The notes below the pieces were generated by a model that saw only the letters and a list, made by a program, of their open reading frames with translations, had not been told where the DNA came from and did not search any database. From assembly GCF_002937075.1 (NCBI RefSeq), contig NZ_NHSJ01000040.1, forward strand, positions 1 through 64,000: a DNA stretch of 64,000 nt, given 5' to 3'. A program made the translations under genes and the position numbers. The stretch comes from Rhodoblastus sphagnicola (GTDB lineage: Bacteria > Pseudomonadota > Alphaproteobacteria > Rhizobiales > Beijerinckiaceae). Positions 34,138 to 42,665 of this stretch are shown here, in pieces (the stretch's first letter is position 1; every line of letters starts with the position of its first letter).

Positions 34138-36884
34138 GCGGCCGCTCCGGCGAAATAGGCGTCGTCCCGCGTCGCCTCGGTCTGCTGCTCGATGCAGTCG
34201 CGGATCAGATCGAGCATCTGGTTACGCTGGAACTTGCCAACGGCGCCGACCATCCCGGCCTCCTCCGCCGCGCGGAGAATTTCCCGCGTGGCGTAAGGCG
34301 CGATGGCGATCATCGGGAATTGCGCGCCGGCCTCGCGCAGCCGGTCGGCCAGCTCGTAGCCCGCAAGATCGGGCAGCGAGACATCGATCAAAGCCGCGTC
34401 AAAGGCGCCGCTGTGGGTCAGCGTGGCCAGGGCTTGCGCGCCCGTGCCGCACTTGACCACCTCGAAGCCGTGCGCTTGCAGCGTCGCGGCCAGCATGTCG
34501 CGGAAGAAGGCCGCGTCGTCGACCAGCAGCAGCCGACTCTTGCGATCCTTCGGGCGCTCCGCCTGGGGACGCGCGATGTCGATGAAGTGCACGACGTCCA
34601 GCAGTTCGACCACCTTGCCGTTGATCTCGGCGGCGCCGACAATGCCCGGCTGGTCGCCGGCGATCTCGACGTCGAGCTTCTCCTCGATGATATCGACGAT
34701 GGCGTCGATCAGCAGGCCGAAGGGCTCGCCGTCCGGGCTGATGACGAAGACCGTGTTGTCGCCTTCCTTGACCATGACGTCGGGCGCCGCGGTGACGATG
34801 GGCATGAGACGGCCCTGGTGTTGCATCAGCATCATGCCGTTCGACATTTCGATCTTGTCGGAATGCACCGTCTCGATGCGCGCGATGTTGGAGAGCGGCA
34901 GCACCTTGTCCACGCCCGAACCGGCGCGGAAGTAGACAAGACGCGTGCAATCGCCGCGCAGCGCGCCGCTCTCGACCGCGGAGGCCGAACTCTCCCGCGA
35001 CTGTTCGAGACCCAGCGACTGACAGACGCCATTGGGGTCGAGGATCAGCACCACCGAACCGTCGCCGAGAATGGTGTGGCCGGAGAAGGACGACAGATGC
35101 GACAGCGAGCCGCCCATCGGCTTGACCACGATTTCCTGAACATCCACCACCGCATCGACCGTGATGCCGAAGGAATGCGCGCCGACCCGCATGATCACGG
35201 CGAGCTGTTCGGCTTCCGCGATGGGGGTCTTCGGCGCCGCCAGGTGCAGCAGTTCGGCGAGACTGCCGATCGGCAGCACCGCTTCGCGCAATTGCAGGAT
35301 TTTCGAGCCTTGCACGAATTCGATCTTGTGTTCGCCGGCGTTGAGGCCGACGGCCTCGACCACGGAATGCTGCGGCAGCGCGAAACGCTGGCCGCTCGCC
35401 TCGACGATCAGCGCCGGCGCGATGGCGAGCGTGAGCGGAATCTTCAGCGCGAATTTCGCGCCCTTGCCCGGCGTCGACGACAGGGCGACCGATCCGCCGA
35501 TGGTCTGGATGTTCTCCCGCACCACGTCCATGCCGACGCCGCGTCCGGAAACATTGGTGACCTTGTCGGCGGTGGAGAAACCCGCCGCGAAGATGAAGCG
35601 ATAGATCTCGTCGTCGCCCATCCGCTCCAGTTGCTGCGGCGTCGCGATGCCGACCTGGATCGCCTTGGCCTTGATCTTGGTGATGTCCAGGCCGCGGCCG
35701 TCATCGGCGATTTCGATGGTGATCTGGCCGGCCTCGTGGGCGGCGGACACGCGCACCGTACCGGCGGCGGGCTTGCCGGCGCGCAGACGCTCCTCGGGCA
35801 TTTCAATGCCGTGATCGGCGCAGTTGCGCACGAGATGGGTGAGCGGATCGCGGATGAGGTCGATCAACTGGCGGTCGAGTTCGGTGTCGGCGCCCTCGGT
35901 GACCAGATTGATCTTCTTGCCGAGATCGTTGGCGAGATCGCGAATCATGCGCGGCAGGTTGGAGAACACGCGCTCCACCGGCTGCATGCGGGCGCGCATC
36001 ACCGCGTCCTGCAAGTCCGTGGTCATGGTCGAGAGCCGCTGCAGCGGCGACTTGAGCGTCTCGTCTTCCTTGTGGCGCGTCAGCTCGATCAACTGATTGC
36101 GGGTCAGCACCAGCTCGGAGACCAGATTCATGATCCGCTCGAGCGTATTGAGATTGATGCGGATCGTGTCGGCGCCCTTGGCGCGCCGGTCGTCGGCGGC
36201 GGACTCGCTGGACTTGGAGGCGGGCGTCGGCGGAGGGGTCGGAGTGGCCGGGGCCGCGCCGGTCTGGGGGGCTTGACGGCGCACGTCCAGCTTGGCGGCC
36301 CGAAGCGAGGCCACCAGAGCGTCCAGGGATTCCTGCGTTTGCGGATTGGCGAGCTTTTCCTCGAGCGAAGGCTCCGGCGCTTTTGGGGATGGCGCGGCGA
36401 CCGGTTCGACCGCCGCCTCGATCTCCCGAGTCTCGGGAGCCGGCTGAGCGATCTCGGCGACGGGTTCGACAACTTGGGTCGCTTCGGTCGCTTCGACTTC
36501 GGCCCCCTGGCAGATCGCCACCTGGTGTTCGAGCAGCGCGATCAGGGCGCTGTCGTCGCCCTCCGGCTCATGGCCCGCTTCTTCCAGATCGCCGAGCAGC
36601 ACCTTGACCTGATCCACCGCCGTCAGAATGGCGGAGACGACTGTCGGCGTCGCGGTCGCGCCCTCCCGCAGGCAGCCGATCAGGCTTTCCGCGTGGTGCG
36701 TCAGGCGTTGCAGGCGCTCCAGGCCCAGGAAGCCGCAGGTTCCCTTGATCGTGTGGACCAACCGGAAGATGCTGGAGATCAAGGCCGCGTCGTCGGGATT
36801 GCGCTCGAAGTCGACGATCTGCGCCGAGGCCGATTCAATCTGCTCCGACGATTCGGAGAGGAATTCCATCAACATTTCATCCAT
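34134..36884 (-). CDS. cheA: Hybrid chemotaxis kinase CheA with C-terminal receiver
   Basis: The protein has 916 residues. Domains in order: HPt with phosphorylated His44 in HTIKGTCGFLGL; a Pro/Ala/Glu-rich linker (about 105-235) with no clear P2 domain; dimerisation helices (RIMNLVSELVLTRNQLIELT); HATPase (VRNCADHGIEMPEERL, ADDGRGLDITKI, GRGVGMDVV); a CheW-like domain (about 490-620); a second CheW-like segment (about 640-780); and a receiver (about 790-905) with Asp pair LLVDD and acceptor ALIDVSLPDLAG. E. coli CheA has about 654 residues and no receiver. The receiver may be a phosphate sink. Confidence 0.95.
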   Translation of the reverse strand: MDEMLMEFLSESSEQIESASAQIVDFERNPDDAALISSIFRLVHTIKGTCGFLGLERLQRLTHHAESLIGCLREGATATPTVVSAILTAVDQVKVLLGDLEEAGHEPEGDDSALIALLEHQVAICQGAEVEATEATQVVEPVAEIAQPAPETREIEAAVEPVAAPSPKAPEPSLEEKLANPQTQESLDALVASLRAAKLDVRRQAPQTGAAPATPTPPPTPASKSSESAADDRRAKGADTIRINLNTLERIMNLVSELVLTRNQLIELTRHKEDETLKSPLQRLSTMTTDLQDAVMRARMQPVERVFSNLPRMIRDLANDLGKKINLVTEGADTELDRQLIDLIRDPLTHLVRNCADHGIEMPEERLRAGKPAAGTVRVSAAHEAGQITIEIADDGRGLDITKIKAKAIQVGIATPQQLERMGDDEIYRFIFAAGFSTADKVTNVSGRGVGMDVVRENIQTIGGSVALSSTPGKGAKFALKIPLTLAIAPALIVEASGQRFALPQHSVVEAVGLNAGEHKIEFVQGSKILQLREAVLPIGSLAELLHLAAPKTPIAEAEQLAVIMRVGAHSFGITVDAVVDVQEIVVKPMGGSLSHLSSFSGHTILGDGSVVLILDPNGVCQSLGLEQSRESSASAVESGALRGDCTRLVYFRAGSGVDKVLPLSNIARIETVHSDKIEMSNGMMLMQHQGRLMPIVTAAPDVMVKEGDNTVFVISPDGEPFGLLIDAIVDIIEEKLDVEIAGDQPGIVGAAEINGKVVELLDVVHFIDIARPQAERPKDRKSRLLLVDDAAFFRDMLAATLQAHGFEVVKCGTGAQALATLTHSGAFDAALIDVSLPDLAGYELADRLREAGAQFPMIAIAPYATREILRAAEEAGMVGAVGKFQRNQMLDLIRDCIEQQTEATRDDAYFAGAAA

Positions 36885-36897
36885 GGCGCGACTTCCA

Positions 36898-37401
36898 TCA
36901 GCTCTTGGTTTTGCGGGAGCGGGACGCGCCCGCGGATGAGGGAGCGCCCTCGTTGATCAGCCGGTTCACATAGGCCAGTCCGATCCGTATCTGCTCGGCC
37001 GTCGCCTCGCAGGAGCCGACGATCGAATCGGGATAATCCGGACCGGTCGACTCCTGGGCGATCGTGCTCTGGGCGTCGGTGACGATCTGGTTCAGACGCG
37101 ACAGCACCGATTCGAACTTGCGACGCAGCAAGGGATCGACGTCGGCGTAGGCCCTGAGGGCGTGCTTGGCGTCGGGCAGCGTCGATTGCTCGAAATAGGC
37201 GCAATAGCTCCGGGGTTGCCAGGCCAGCGCCTCCTCGGTCATCTCCGGCATGGTCGGCAGGAATTCCAGGAGAAGTAGAACTTCATTGAAAACATTGAGA
37301 TAGTCATTGGCAAGGCCACTAATTGGGTTGACGAGCCCGAGCGCGGCCTCTTGGGCTCCGGCCTCCGGCGGTGAAAAGTCATTGTCCTTTGCGTGAAGCA
37401 T
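36898..37401 (-). CDS. Unknown protein leading the cheA operon
   Basis: The protein has 167 residues from ATG 37401 (a GTG six bases upstream is possible; GGGGTGG precedes the ATG). It is helical and soluble, with LLLLEFLPTMPEMTEEALAW and a basic Ser/Arg/Lys-rich tail. No family is recognised. It lies 13 bases upstream of cheA and shares its operon, so a chemotaxis role is probable. It may be a CheA or CheB partner; it has no CheZ or CheX motif that I can see. Confidence 0.65.
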   Translation of the reverse strand: MLHAKDNDFSPPEAGAQEAALGLVNPISGLANDYLNVFNEVLLLLEFLPTMPEMTEEALAWQPRSYCAYFEQSTLPDAKHALRAYADVDPLLRRKFESVLSRLNQIVTDAQSTIAQESTGPDYPDSIVGSCEATAEQIRIGLAYVNRLINEGAPSSAGASRSRKTKS

Positions 37402-37702
37402 AGCCACCCCAGAACACCCGCATAAGTTGTGTCATTGATGATTTGCTCGCAAAACGATAAAAAACGGTTACCATACATCCCGCCAGCGCATCCATTCGGT
37501 TGCAATCGCCGATTTTTCATCGACGACGCTTTAGCGGCCACAACCCTGCGTTGAATGTTTTATTAATGAAGTCGCGTCAATATGAAGTTGGGGGACGGCC
37601 TTCCACACACCGATTCCGCCGTCGCCGCCGACACGCGCCGGCGGAAAACACCCGGCATTTCAGGAAGCGCGACATGACATCCACAGGAGCGAAGCCGACA
37701 CC
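37402..37702. other. 301-base divergent region between the cheA operon and cheB
   Basis: The region holds the divergent promoters. It has an AT-rich segment (GATAAAAAACGG) and the 18-nt element shared with ftcR. No gene or GCAAG motif is seen. Confidence 0.5.
37415..37432 (-). promoter_or_regulatory. 18-nt element shared with ftcR
   Basis: On the minus strand this reads ACACAACTTATGCGGGTG. It matches the element upstream of ftcR (5317-5334) at 16 of 18 bases and in the same orientation. It ends 14 bases before the ATG of the cheA-operon leader gene. Confidence 0.5.
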
Positions 37703-38743
37703 ATGCTGAAACAACAGCCGGCCTCTGCGCCCATTCGCGTGCTCGTCGTCGACGATTCCAGCTTCATGCGCAACGCGATAACGCGGCACATACAACGCGA
37801 CACCCATTTTCGCGTGATCGACACCGCCACCAACGGCCGCGAAGCCGTCGCCAAGGCGGAACAACTCAAGCCGGACGTCATCACGATGGACGTCGAAATG
37901 CCGGAAATGAACGGCATTGACGCGCTGCGGCAGATTCTCGCAAAATCCAACATTCCCGTGATCATGGTCTCCTCCCAGACCGAGGCCGGCGCCAAGACCA
38001 CCATCCAGGCGCTGCAACTCGGCGCGATGGATTTCATTCCCAAGGCCGGCGGCTTTGAACAGTTGCACGAAAAACTGCACGCCGTGGTGGGCGCCACCCG
38101 CGCCCGTCTGCGTCCGCAGGTGGTCAAGCCGTCGCTCTCGGCGCCGCGCCGCGCGATGCCGATGCGCGCGCGCATCGCCAAGCCGCAACTCGTGGTGATC
38201 GGCTCCTCCACCGGCGGTCCGCGCGCTTTGTGCCAGGTGCTGGAAGTCCTGCCGAAAAACTTTCCCGCCCCCATCGTGATCGCGCAGCACATGCCGCCGC
38301 AGTTCACGGCGGCCATGGCCAAATGGCTGAGCGACGTCTGCGCGATCAAGGTGGTGGAGGCAGCCGACGACATGGCGCTTCAGCCTGGCGTCGCCTATGT
38401 CGGGCCGGGCGGCATGCAGTTCCGCCTTGTCAATGGCAAGGCCAAGATCGCCGCCGCGCAGGGCGAGAGCCTCTACAAGCCGAGCGTCGACGTTCTCGCC
38501 GACAGCGCGGCGGCGGCCTATGGCGGCAATGTCCTCGCCATCATGCTCACGGGCATGGGCAATGACGGCGCCAAGGGGTTCAACAAGCTGAAGGAAGGCG
38601 GCGCCCATGTCATGGCGCAGGACCAGGCCACCTCGTCGGTCTGGGGCATGCCGCGCGCCGTGGCCGAGAGCGGCTGCGCCGACGAAGTTCTCCCAGTGGG
38701 CGAGATCGGCAAGCGCATCAAGGCGATGTTCGGGCTGGCGTAA
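37703..38743 (+). CDS. cheB: Chemotaxis methylesterase CheB
   Basis: The protein has 346 residues: receiver (about 11-125, with Asp17/Asp18, acceptor Asp63 in TMDVEMPEMNG and FIPKAGG) and C-terminal methylesterase with Ser169 in GSSTGGP, His196 in AQHMPP and Asp288 in GMGNDGAKG. It removes methyl groups from receptors and deamidates Gln. It is transcribed away from the cheA operon. Confidence 0.96.
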   Translation: MLKQQPASAPIRVLVVDDSSFMRNAITRHIQRDTHFRVIDTATNGREAVAKAEQLKPDVITMDVEMPEMNGIDALRQILAKSNIPVIMVSSQTEAGAKTTIQALQLGAMDFIPKAGGFEQLHEKLHAVVGATRARLRPQVVKPSLSAPRRAMPMRARIAKPQLVVIGSSTGGPRALCQVLEVLPKNFPAPIVIAQHMPPQFTAAMAKWLSDVCAIKVVEAADDMALQPGVAYVGPGGMQFRLVNGKAKIAAAQGESLYKPSVDVLADSAAAAYGGNVLAIMLTGMGNDGAKGFNKLKEGGAHVMAQDQATSSVWGMPRAVAESGCADEVLPVGEIGKRIKAMFGLA

Positions 38744-38767
38744 GACGCGGGGATCCTTCATCCGGTC

Positions 38768-38871
38768 AGAGTATTTTCAAGTTTCGTGGAAACATGAAAA
38801 TACTCTGGATTTTTATTCTAGCGCATTTTCCTCACGCGAACCCGTGTCCACTTCGCTTGAAAATACTCTAG
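38768..38871. repeat. Intergenic structured repeat, family 1, copy B
   Basis: The hairpin AGAGTATTTTCA with TGAAAATACTCT, with GTTTC/GAAAC inside, is followed by a tail nearly the same as in copy A (GTGTCCACTTCGCTTGAAAA) and a closing inverted copy of AGAGTATTTTC. Stem bases differ from copy A but still pair. Confidence 0.8.
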
Positions 38872-38960
38872 AGCGCGATGCGTTTCCACGGAAACGCATC
38901 GCGCTCTAGACTCGTTGTTTTCGCATGAGCTTTTCCAAAAACCGGTGTCCAATTTTGGGA
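38869..38960. repeat. Family 1-related repeat, copy C with 19-bp stem
   Basis: TAGAGCGCGATGCGTTTCC and GGAAACGCATCGCGCTCTA pair perfectly over 19 bases with a two-base centre, followed by TTGTTTTCGCATGAGCTTTT and AACCGGTGTCC, a related tail. It directly abuts copy B. Confidence 0.75.
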
Positions 38961-38973
38961 TCTTGCTCTGGCG

Positions 38974-38998
38974 CCCCTTCCCCGCGCGGGAAAAGGGG
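38974..38998 (-). terminator. Terminator-like hairpin for the flgF-fliI operon
   Basis: CCCCTT-CCCGCGCGGG-AAGGGG forms a strong stem six bases after the minus-strand stop. There is no long T-run. Confidence 0.55.
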
Positions 38999-39003
38999 CA
39001 TCG

Positions 39004-39492
39004 TCATTTCTCGGCGCCGTTTGGCGGCGCCGCCTGGGCAAGCGATCGCAGGCTCGCGACCACGATCCAATATTCCGCCATGCGCCGGATCGCGATGATC
39101 CTGCCGATCTCCGGAAGTTCGTCGCCGACCTTGATGCGGCGATAGCCTTCCGTCGTCTCCAGCAATGCGCTGTCGGCATTCAGATCGACGATGCGCAGGT
39201 CGCGCCGCGCGGCGTTTTCGCTCTTCACGGGCTGACGGACTTGCGTCGCGCCGATCGGCGTCATGTCGATTTCGAGAACGCGGCCCGTGCGCCGCGGATC
39301 GTTTTGCATCGGCACGCTGCGCACCGCCGCCTCGACCGCGCGCACGCGATTTGGCTGCGTGAACAGGCTGAATTCCTCCATCGCCCAGACGCGCGGCGCC
39401 TCGCCCTGATGGTTGACCATATGGGCGGCGAACCACACGGACCCGGCGGCGCACATCAATCCCACACCCTTGAGCGCCCAATCGCTCATCAT
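39004..39492 (-). CDS. Membrane-anchored unknown protein of the fliI operon
   Basis: The protein has 162 residues from MMSDWALKGV, preceded by GAGGAG. Residues 5-24 are one membrane helix. The C-terminal part (about 95-150: LRIVDLNADSALLETTEGYR, VGDELPEIGRIIAIRR) resembles the small beta-domain seen in GspC/PilP-type proteins, but I do not recognise the family. It lies 40 bases after fliI and may help export or rod assembly. Found in similar places in Rhizobiales as a hypothetical protein, as far as I recall. Confidence 0.6.
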   Translation of the reverse strand: MMSDWALKGVGLMCAAGSVWFAAHMVNHQGEAPRVWAMEEFSLFTQPNRVRAVEAAVRSVPMQNDPRRTGRVLEIDMTPIGATQVRQPVKSENAARRDLRIVDLNADSALLETTEGYRRIKVGDELPEIGRIIAIRRMAEYWIVVASLRSLAQAAPPNGAEK

Positions 39493-39532
39493 CTTCGCTC
39501 CTCTCTCGCGCCGGCCGGACCGGCCTGCTGGA

Positions 39533-40870
39533 TCACGCTGCCGGCTTGTCCGACTGCAACGCATTGGCAAGTTCGCGGAAGGCGTCCTGGCTCGGCGGAT
39601 CGTCGCGCGCCTGGTTCATCGCCTCGTGGATTTTCGGCGTGAAGCCGACCGCCTGATCCATCAGCGGATCCGAACCCGCCTGATAGCCGCCCATCAGCCG
39701 GAGATCGCGCGAGGACTCGAAGCGCGCGATCATGGCGCGCAGTTTCATCACCAGCGCGCGCTGCTCCTTGGTCCAGACATGGTGGGCGAGACGCGACACG
39801 GAGGTCAGCACGTTGACGGCGGGATAGCGGCCCTGGTCGGCTATGGCGCGGTCCAGCACGATATGCCCGTCGAGCGTGCCGCGAATGTTGTCGGCGACGG
39901 GATCGTTGTGATCGTCGCCATCGACCAGAACGGAGAACACGCCCGTGATGGCGCCGCCGCCAATCACGCCGGGACCGGCGCGCTCCAGCAGTTTTGGCAA
40001 TTCGCTGAACACGCTCGGCGCATAGCCGCGCGCCACCGCCGGTTCGCCCGCCGCCAGCGCGACATCGCGCGCGGCATGGGCGAAGCGCGTGATGGAATCG
40101 ACGATCAACAACACCGACTCGCCCTGATCGCGTAAAAATTCGGCGATGGTCATGGCGGTCTTCGGCGCGAGGCGGCGCATCATCGCGCTCTCGTCCCCGG
40201 TCGAGACCACGGTGATCGCCAGCTTGCGATTCTCGCCGAGCGCTTCGTCGAGAAATTCGCGCACCTCGCGGCCGCGCTCGCCGACCAGCGCGATCACCAC
40301 GCTGTCGAAGCCGGGCGAACCCGCGAGCATGGCCAGCAGCGTCGATTTGCCGACGCCCGAGCCCGCGAATATGCCGACGCGCTGTCCCGCGCAAAGCGGC
40401 GTGAAGAAGTCAATCACGCGGACGCCGGTGCGGATCGGCTTCTGCACGCGCTGCCGGCGCATGGCCGGCGGCGGCTCCGCGTCGATCGGCTGCGAATGCG
40501 ACCCCTCGATCAGCGGTCCCAGACCGTCGACCGGCGCGCCCAGGGCGTTGACGACCCGTCCCTTCCAGGAGTGATGCGGCTTCAGGAGCAACGGCCGCGC
40601 GCGAAAGGCGAGATTGCCCACGCCGCCCTCGACGCGCGCGTTGAACGATTTGACGGTGACCCCGGAGATGTCGATCTTCACGACCTCGCCCGGCGCCGAC
40701 CGGCCGTCCAGATCGAGCGCGACGACATCGCCGAGTTTCAAATAACGCGACAGTCCCGCGACGCGATAGGCCGAAGGTCCGACCTCCGTCACCACGCCGC
40801 CCACCCGCACCGGATCCAGGTGGAGATCGGCTTCGAGAACTTCGCGCTGCAAGCGCTCCAGGGCGTCCAT
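39533..40870 (-). CDS. fliI: Flagellar export ATPase FliI
   Basis: The protein has 445 residues from ATG 40870; a GTG directly upstream adds one codon. It has the F1-beta-like fold with Walker A GIFAGSGVGKSTLL, catalytic GERGREVREFL, Walker B VLLIVDSITRFAHAARD and GGAITGVFSVLVDGDDHNDP. It powers unfolding and delivery of export substrates. The N-terminal domain for FliH binding is present. It is between flgF (37-base gap) and the unknown gene. Confidence 0.96.
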   Translation of the reverse strand: MDALERLQREVLEADLHLDPVRVGGVVTEVGPSAYRVAGLSRYLKLGDVVALDLDGRSAPGEVVKIDISGVTVKSFNARVEGGVGNLAFRARPLLLKPHHSWKGRVVNALGAPVDGLGPLIEGSHSQPIDAEPPPAMRRQRVQKPIRTGVRVIDFFTPLCAGQRVGIFAGSGVGKSTLLAMLAGSPGFDSVVIALVGERGREVREFLDEALGENRKLAITVVSTGDESAMMRRLAPKTAMTIAEFLRDQGESVLLIVDSITRFAHAARDVALAAGEPAVARGYAPSVFSELPKLLERAGPGVIGGGAITGVFSVLVDGDDHNDPVADNIRGTLDGHIVLDRAIADQGRYPAVNVLTSVSRLAHHVWTKEQRALVMKLRAMIARFESSRDLRLMGGYQAGSDPLMDQAVGFTPKIHEAMNQARDDPPSQDAFRELANALQSDKPAA

Positions 40871-40907
40871 CACAAGACCTTCCTCATTCGCTCCGACTCA
40901 TCGCGTC

Positions 40908-41633
40908 TCAACTGGGCGAACCCAATGTCTTGATGGCGTCGTTGAAATTGCTCTCGGTGCTCTGAATGGCGTTGTTGGCGCTCTCGAAATTGCGCTGGAT
41001 CGTGATCATGTGCGTCAGTTCGAGGATCGGATTGACGTTCGAACCCTCGACCATGCCCTGCAGCACGCCATTGCTGTTGAAGTCGAGCACGGGCGAGGCC
41101 GGCCGGTCGGATTTCACCGCCGAATTGTCGGCGCGGCTGAGCCTGGCGTTGGGATCGAGCTGGAACAGGCCGATGGCGCCGACCTGACGGCCGCCCTGGC
41201 TGATCATGCCGTCGGAGGCGATGATCGGCGGACCGGCGCTCCCGTCGAGCAAGACGGCCGAGCCGCCGGCGTCGAGAATGGGATAATTGTTGACCGTCAA
41301 CAGCGAGCCGTTGGCGTCCATGTGCAGCCGCCCGTCGCGGGTATAGGCGACGCCATCGGGCGTCTTGATGGCGAAATAGCCGTCTCCGCGCACGGCGAGG
41401 TCGAGCGGGTCGCCGGTGCGCGAAATATCGCCCGTCTTGCGCGAAATGTAGCTGTCGCCGGGGACGGCGAAGGCCACCGACGTCGAGCCCGCGCGCGAGA
41501 GCAGCGTCGAGAAGCTGATTTCCTCGGAGCGATAGCCGGCCGTGTTCACGTTCGCGATGTTCTGGGCGACCGTGTCCAGGCGCTTCAGCAGCGCGGCCTG
41601 TCCGGAGAGAGCGACATAGAGACCAGATTGCAT
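40908..41633 (-). CDS. flgF: Flagellar rod protein FlgF
   Basis: The protein has 241 residues from MQSGLYVALS. Family motifs: GLYVALSGQAALLKRLDTVA, QNIANVNTAGYRSEEISF, LDLAVRGDGYFAIKTPDGVA and ELTHMITIQRNFESANNAIQ near the end. It is part of the rod. The start 16 codons upstream is rejected. It is the first gene of flgF-fliI-39004 and divergent from motA. Confidence 0.95.
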   Translation of the reverse strand: MQSGLYVALSGQAALLKRLDTVAQNIANVNTAGYRSEEISFSTLLSRAGSTSVAFAVPGDSYISRKTGDISRTGDPLDLAVRGDGYFAIKTPDGVAYTRDGRLHMDANGSLLTVNNYPILDAGGSAVLLDGSAGPPIIASDGMISQGGRQVGAIGLFQLDPNARLSRADNSAVKSDRPASPVLDFNSNGVLQGMVEGSNVNPILELTHMITIQRNFESANNAIQSTESNFNDAIKTLGSPS

Positions 41634-41647
41634 CGGAAACCCGCTAC

Positions 41648-41670
41648 ACAAGTGAATGCGAAATCTTGAA
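41648..41670 (-). promoter_or_regulatory. GCAAG-related motif before flgF
   Basis: On the minus strand this reads TTCAAGATTTCGCATTCACT and then TGT. It keeps CAAG, TT and CGC of the motif but is more divergent. Confidence 0.4.
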
Positions 41671-41735
41671 GAGACAACCAATCCTTAACCATCGGCGCTG
41701 GCGCGAGGCTGACGCGCGGGGGGCGCCAGCCTCAC

Positions 41736-41758
41736 GCAAGCCCGACCACGCACTAATG
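41736..41758 (+). promoter_or_regulatory. GCAAG-type motif before motA
   Basis: On the plus strand this reads GCAAGCCCGACCACGCACTA and then ATG, 32 bases before the motA start. It is most like the flgE element (GCAAGCCTGAACGGGCACAA). Confidence 0.5.
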
Positions 41759-41789
41759 GGCCTCAAGCTTCGGCAAGCGGAGAGCGCTC

Positions 41790-42662
41790 GTGAATTTTGT
41801 CATCGGCTTAGCCATATCTTTCGGCTGCATGCTTGGCGGCTATGTCGCCATCGGGGGCCATCTACACGCTCTCATGCAGCCCTATGAGTTTCTGATCCTC
41901 GGCGGCGCGGCGCTCGGCATCTTCGTGGTGCAGAATCCCATGCCGGTCATCAAGGACACGGGCGGCGCCATGATGGAGGCCATCCTTGGCAAGGGGCCAA
42001 AACAGAAGGACTTTCTCGACCTGCTGACGCTGTTGCACAGCATCATGCGCGAAATGCGCGGGAAGTCGCGCGGCGAGGTCGAAGCGCACATCGACAATCC
42101 GCAGGAATCGGAAATCTTCAAGCTGCATCCGAAAATCCTCGGCAACAAGTTGCTCTGCAATTTCATCTGCGACTATTGCCGCCTGATCATCATCGGCACC
42201 GCGCGCTCCTTCGAGATCGAGGCGCTAATGGACGAGGAAATCCAGACGATGACCTATGACAAGATGAAACCCTACAACGCGCTGACGAGCGTCGGCGACG
42301 GCTTTCCGGCGCTCGGCATTGTCGCGGCGGTGCTCGGCATCATTCACGCCATGGGCTCGCTGGACCAGGGACCGGAAGTGCTCGGCGGCCTGATCGGCGC
42401 CGCGCTGGTCGGCACCTTCTCCGGCATTTTCGCCTCTTACGGCATCATCTCTCCGCTGGCCATGCTGATCAAGTCCACGCGCACCAAGGCCCTGCGCCAG
42501 TTCGTCCTGGTGAAGCAGACCCTGCTCGCCTACATGAACGGCGCCATGCCGCAGATCGCCGTCGAATTCGGCCGCAAGACCATCCCCGCCAAGGAGCGCC
42601 CCACCATCGACGAGGTGGAGAGTGAAACCACCGGCGGCGGCGGCGACAAAGCGGCGGCCTGA
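41790..42662 (+). CDS. motA: Flagellar stator protein MotA
   Basis: The protein has 290 residues from a GTG. There are four membrane helices: two near the N-terminus (1-50) and two at about 165-215 ([20 protein letters not shown] and [20 protein letters not shown]), with a cytoplasmic loop between. The conserved Pro of the third helix region is present (VGDGFPALG). With MotB it forms the proton channel. It is the first gene of motA-fliM-fliN-fliG. Confidence 0.95.
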   Translation: MNFVIGLAISFGCMLGGYVAIGGHLHALMQPYEFLILGGAALGIFVVQNPMPVIKDTGGAMMEAILGKGPKQKDFLDLLTLLHSIMREMRGKSRGEVEAHIDNPQESEIFKLHPKILGNKLLCNFICDYCRLIIIGTARSFEIEALMDEEIQTMTYDKMKPYNALTSVGDGFPALGIVAAVLGIIHAMGSLDQGPEVLGGLIGAALVGTFSGIFASYGIISPLAMLIKSTRTKALRQFVLVKQTLLAYMNGAMPQIAVEFGRKTIPAKERPTIDEVESETTGGGGDKAAA

Positions 42663-42665
42663 TCG

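Larger units (their letters stand above)
38744..39003. other. 260-base region with repeats after cheB
   Basis: There is no gene here. It holds family 1 repeat copies B and C and, next to the minus-strand gene, a terminator-like hairpin. Confidence 0.6.

Noticed and set aside
34320-36956. Plus-strand open frame of 878 codons opposite cheA
   Set aside because: It is antisense to the clearly recognised cheA, its protein is rich in Arg, Gly and Asp without family motifs, and such shadows are common at this GC content.
38869-38908. Perfect 19-base hairpin considered as CRISPR or attachment site
   Set aside because: There is a single palindrome joined to a family 1 repeat, with no spacer array, no cas gene, no tRNA and no integrase.
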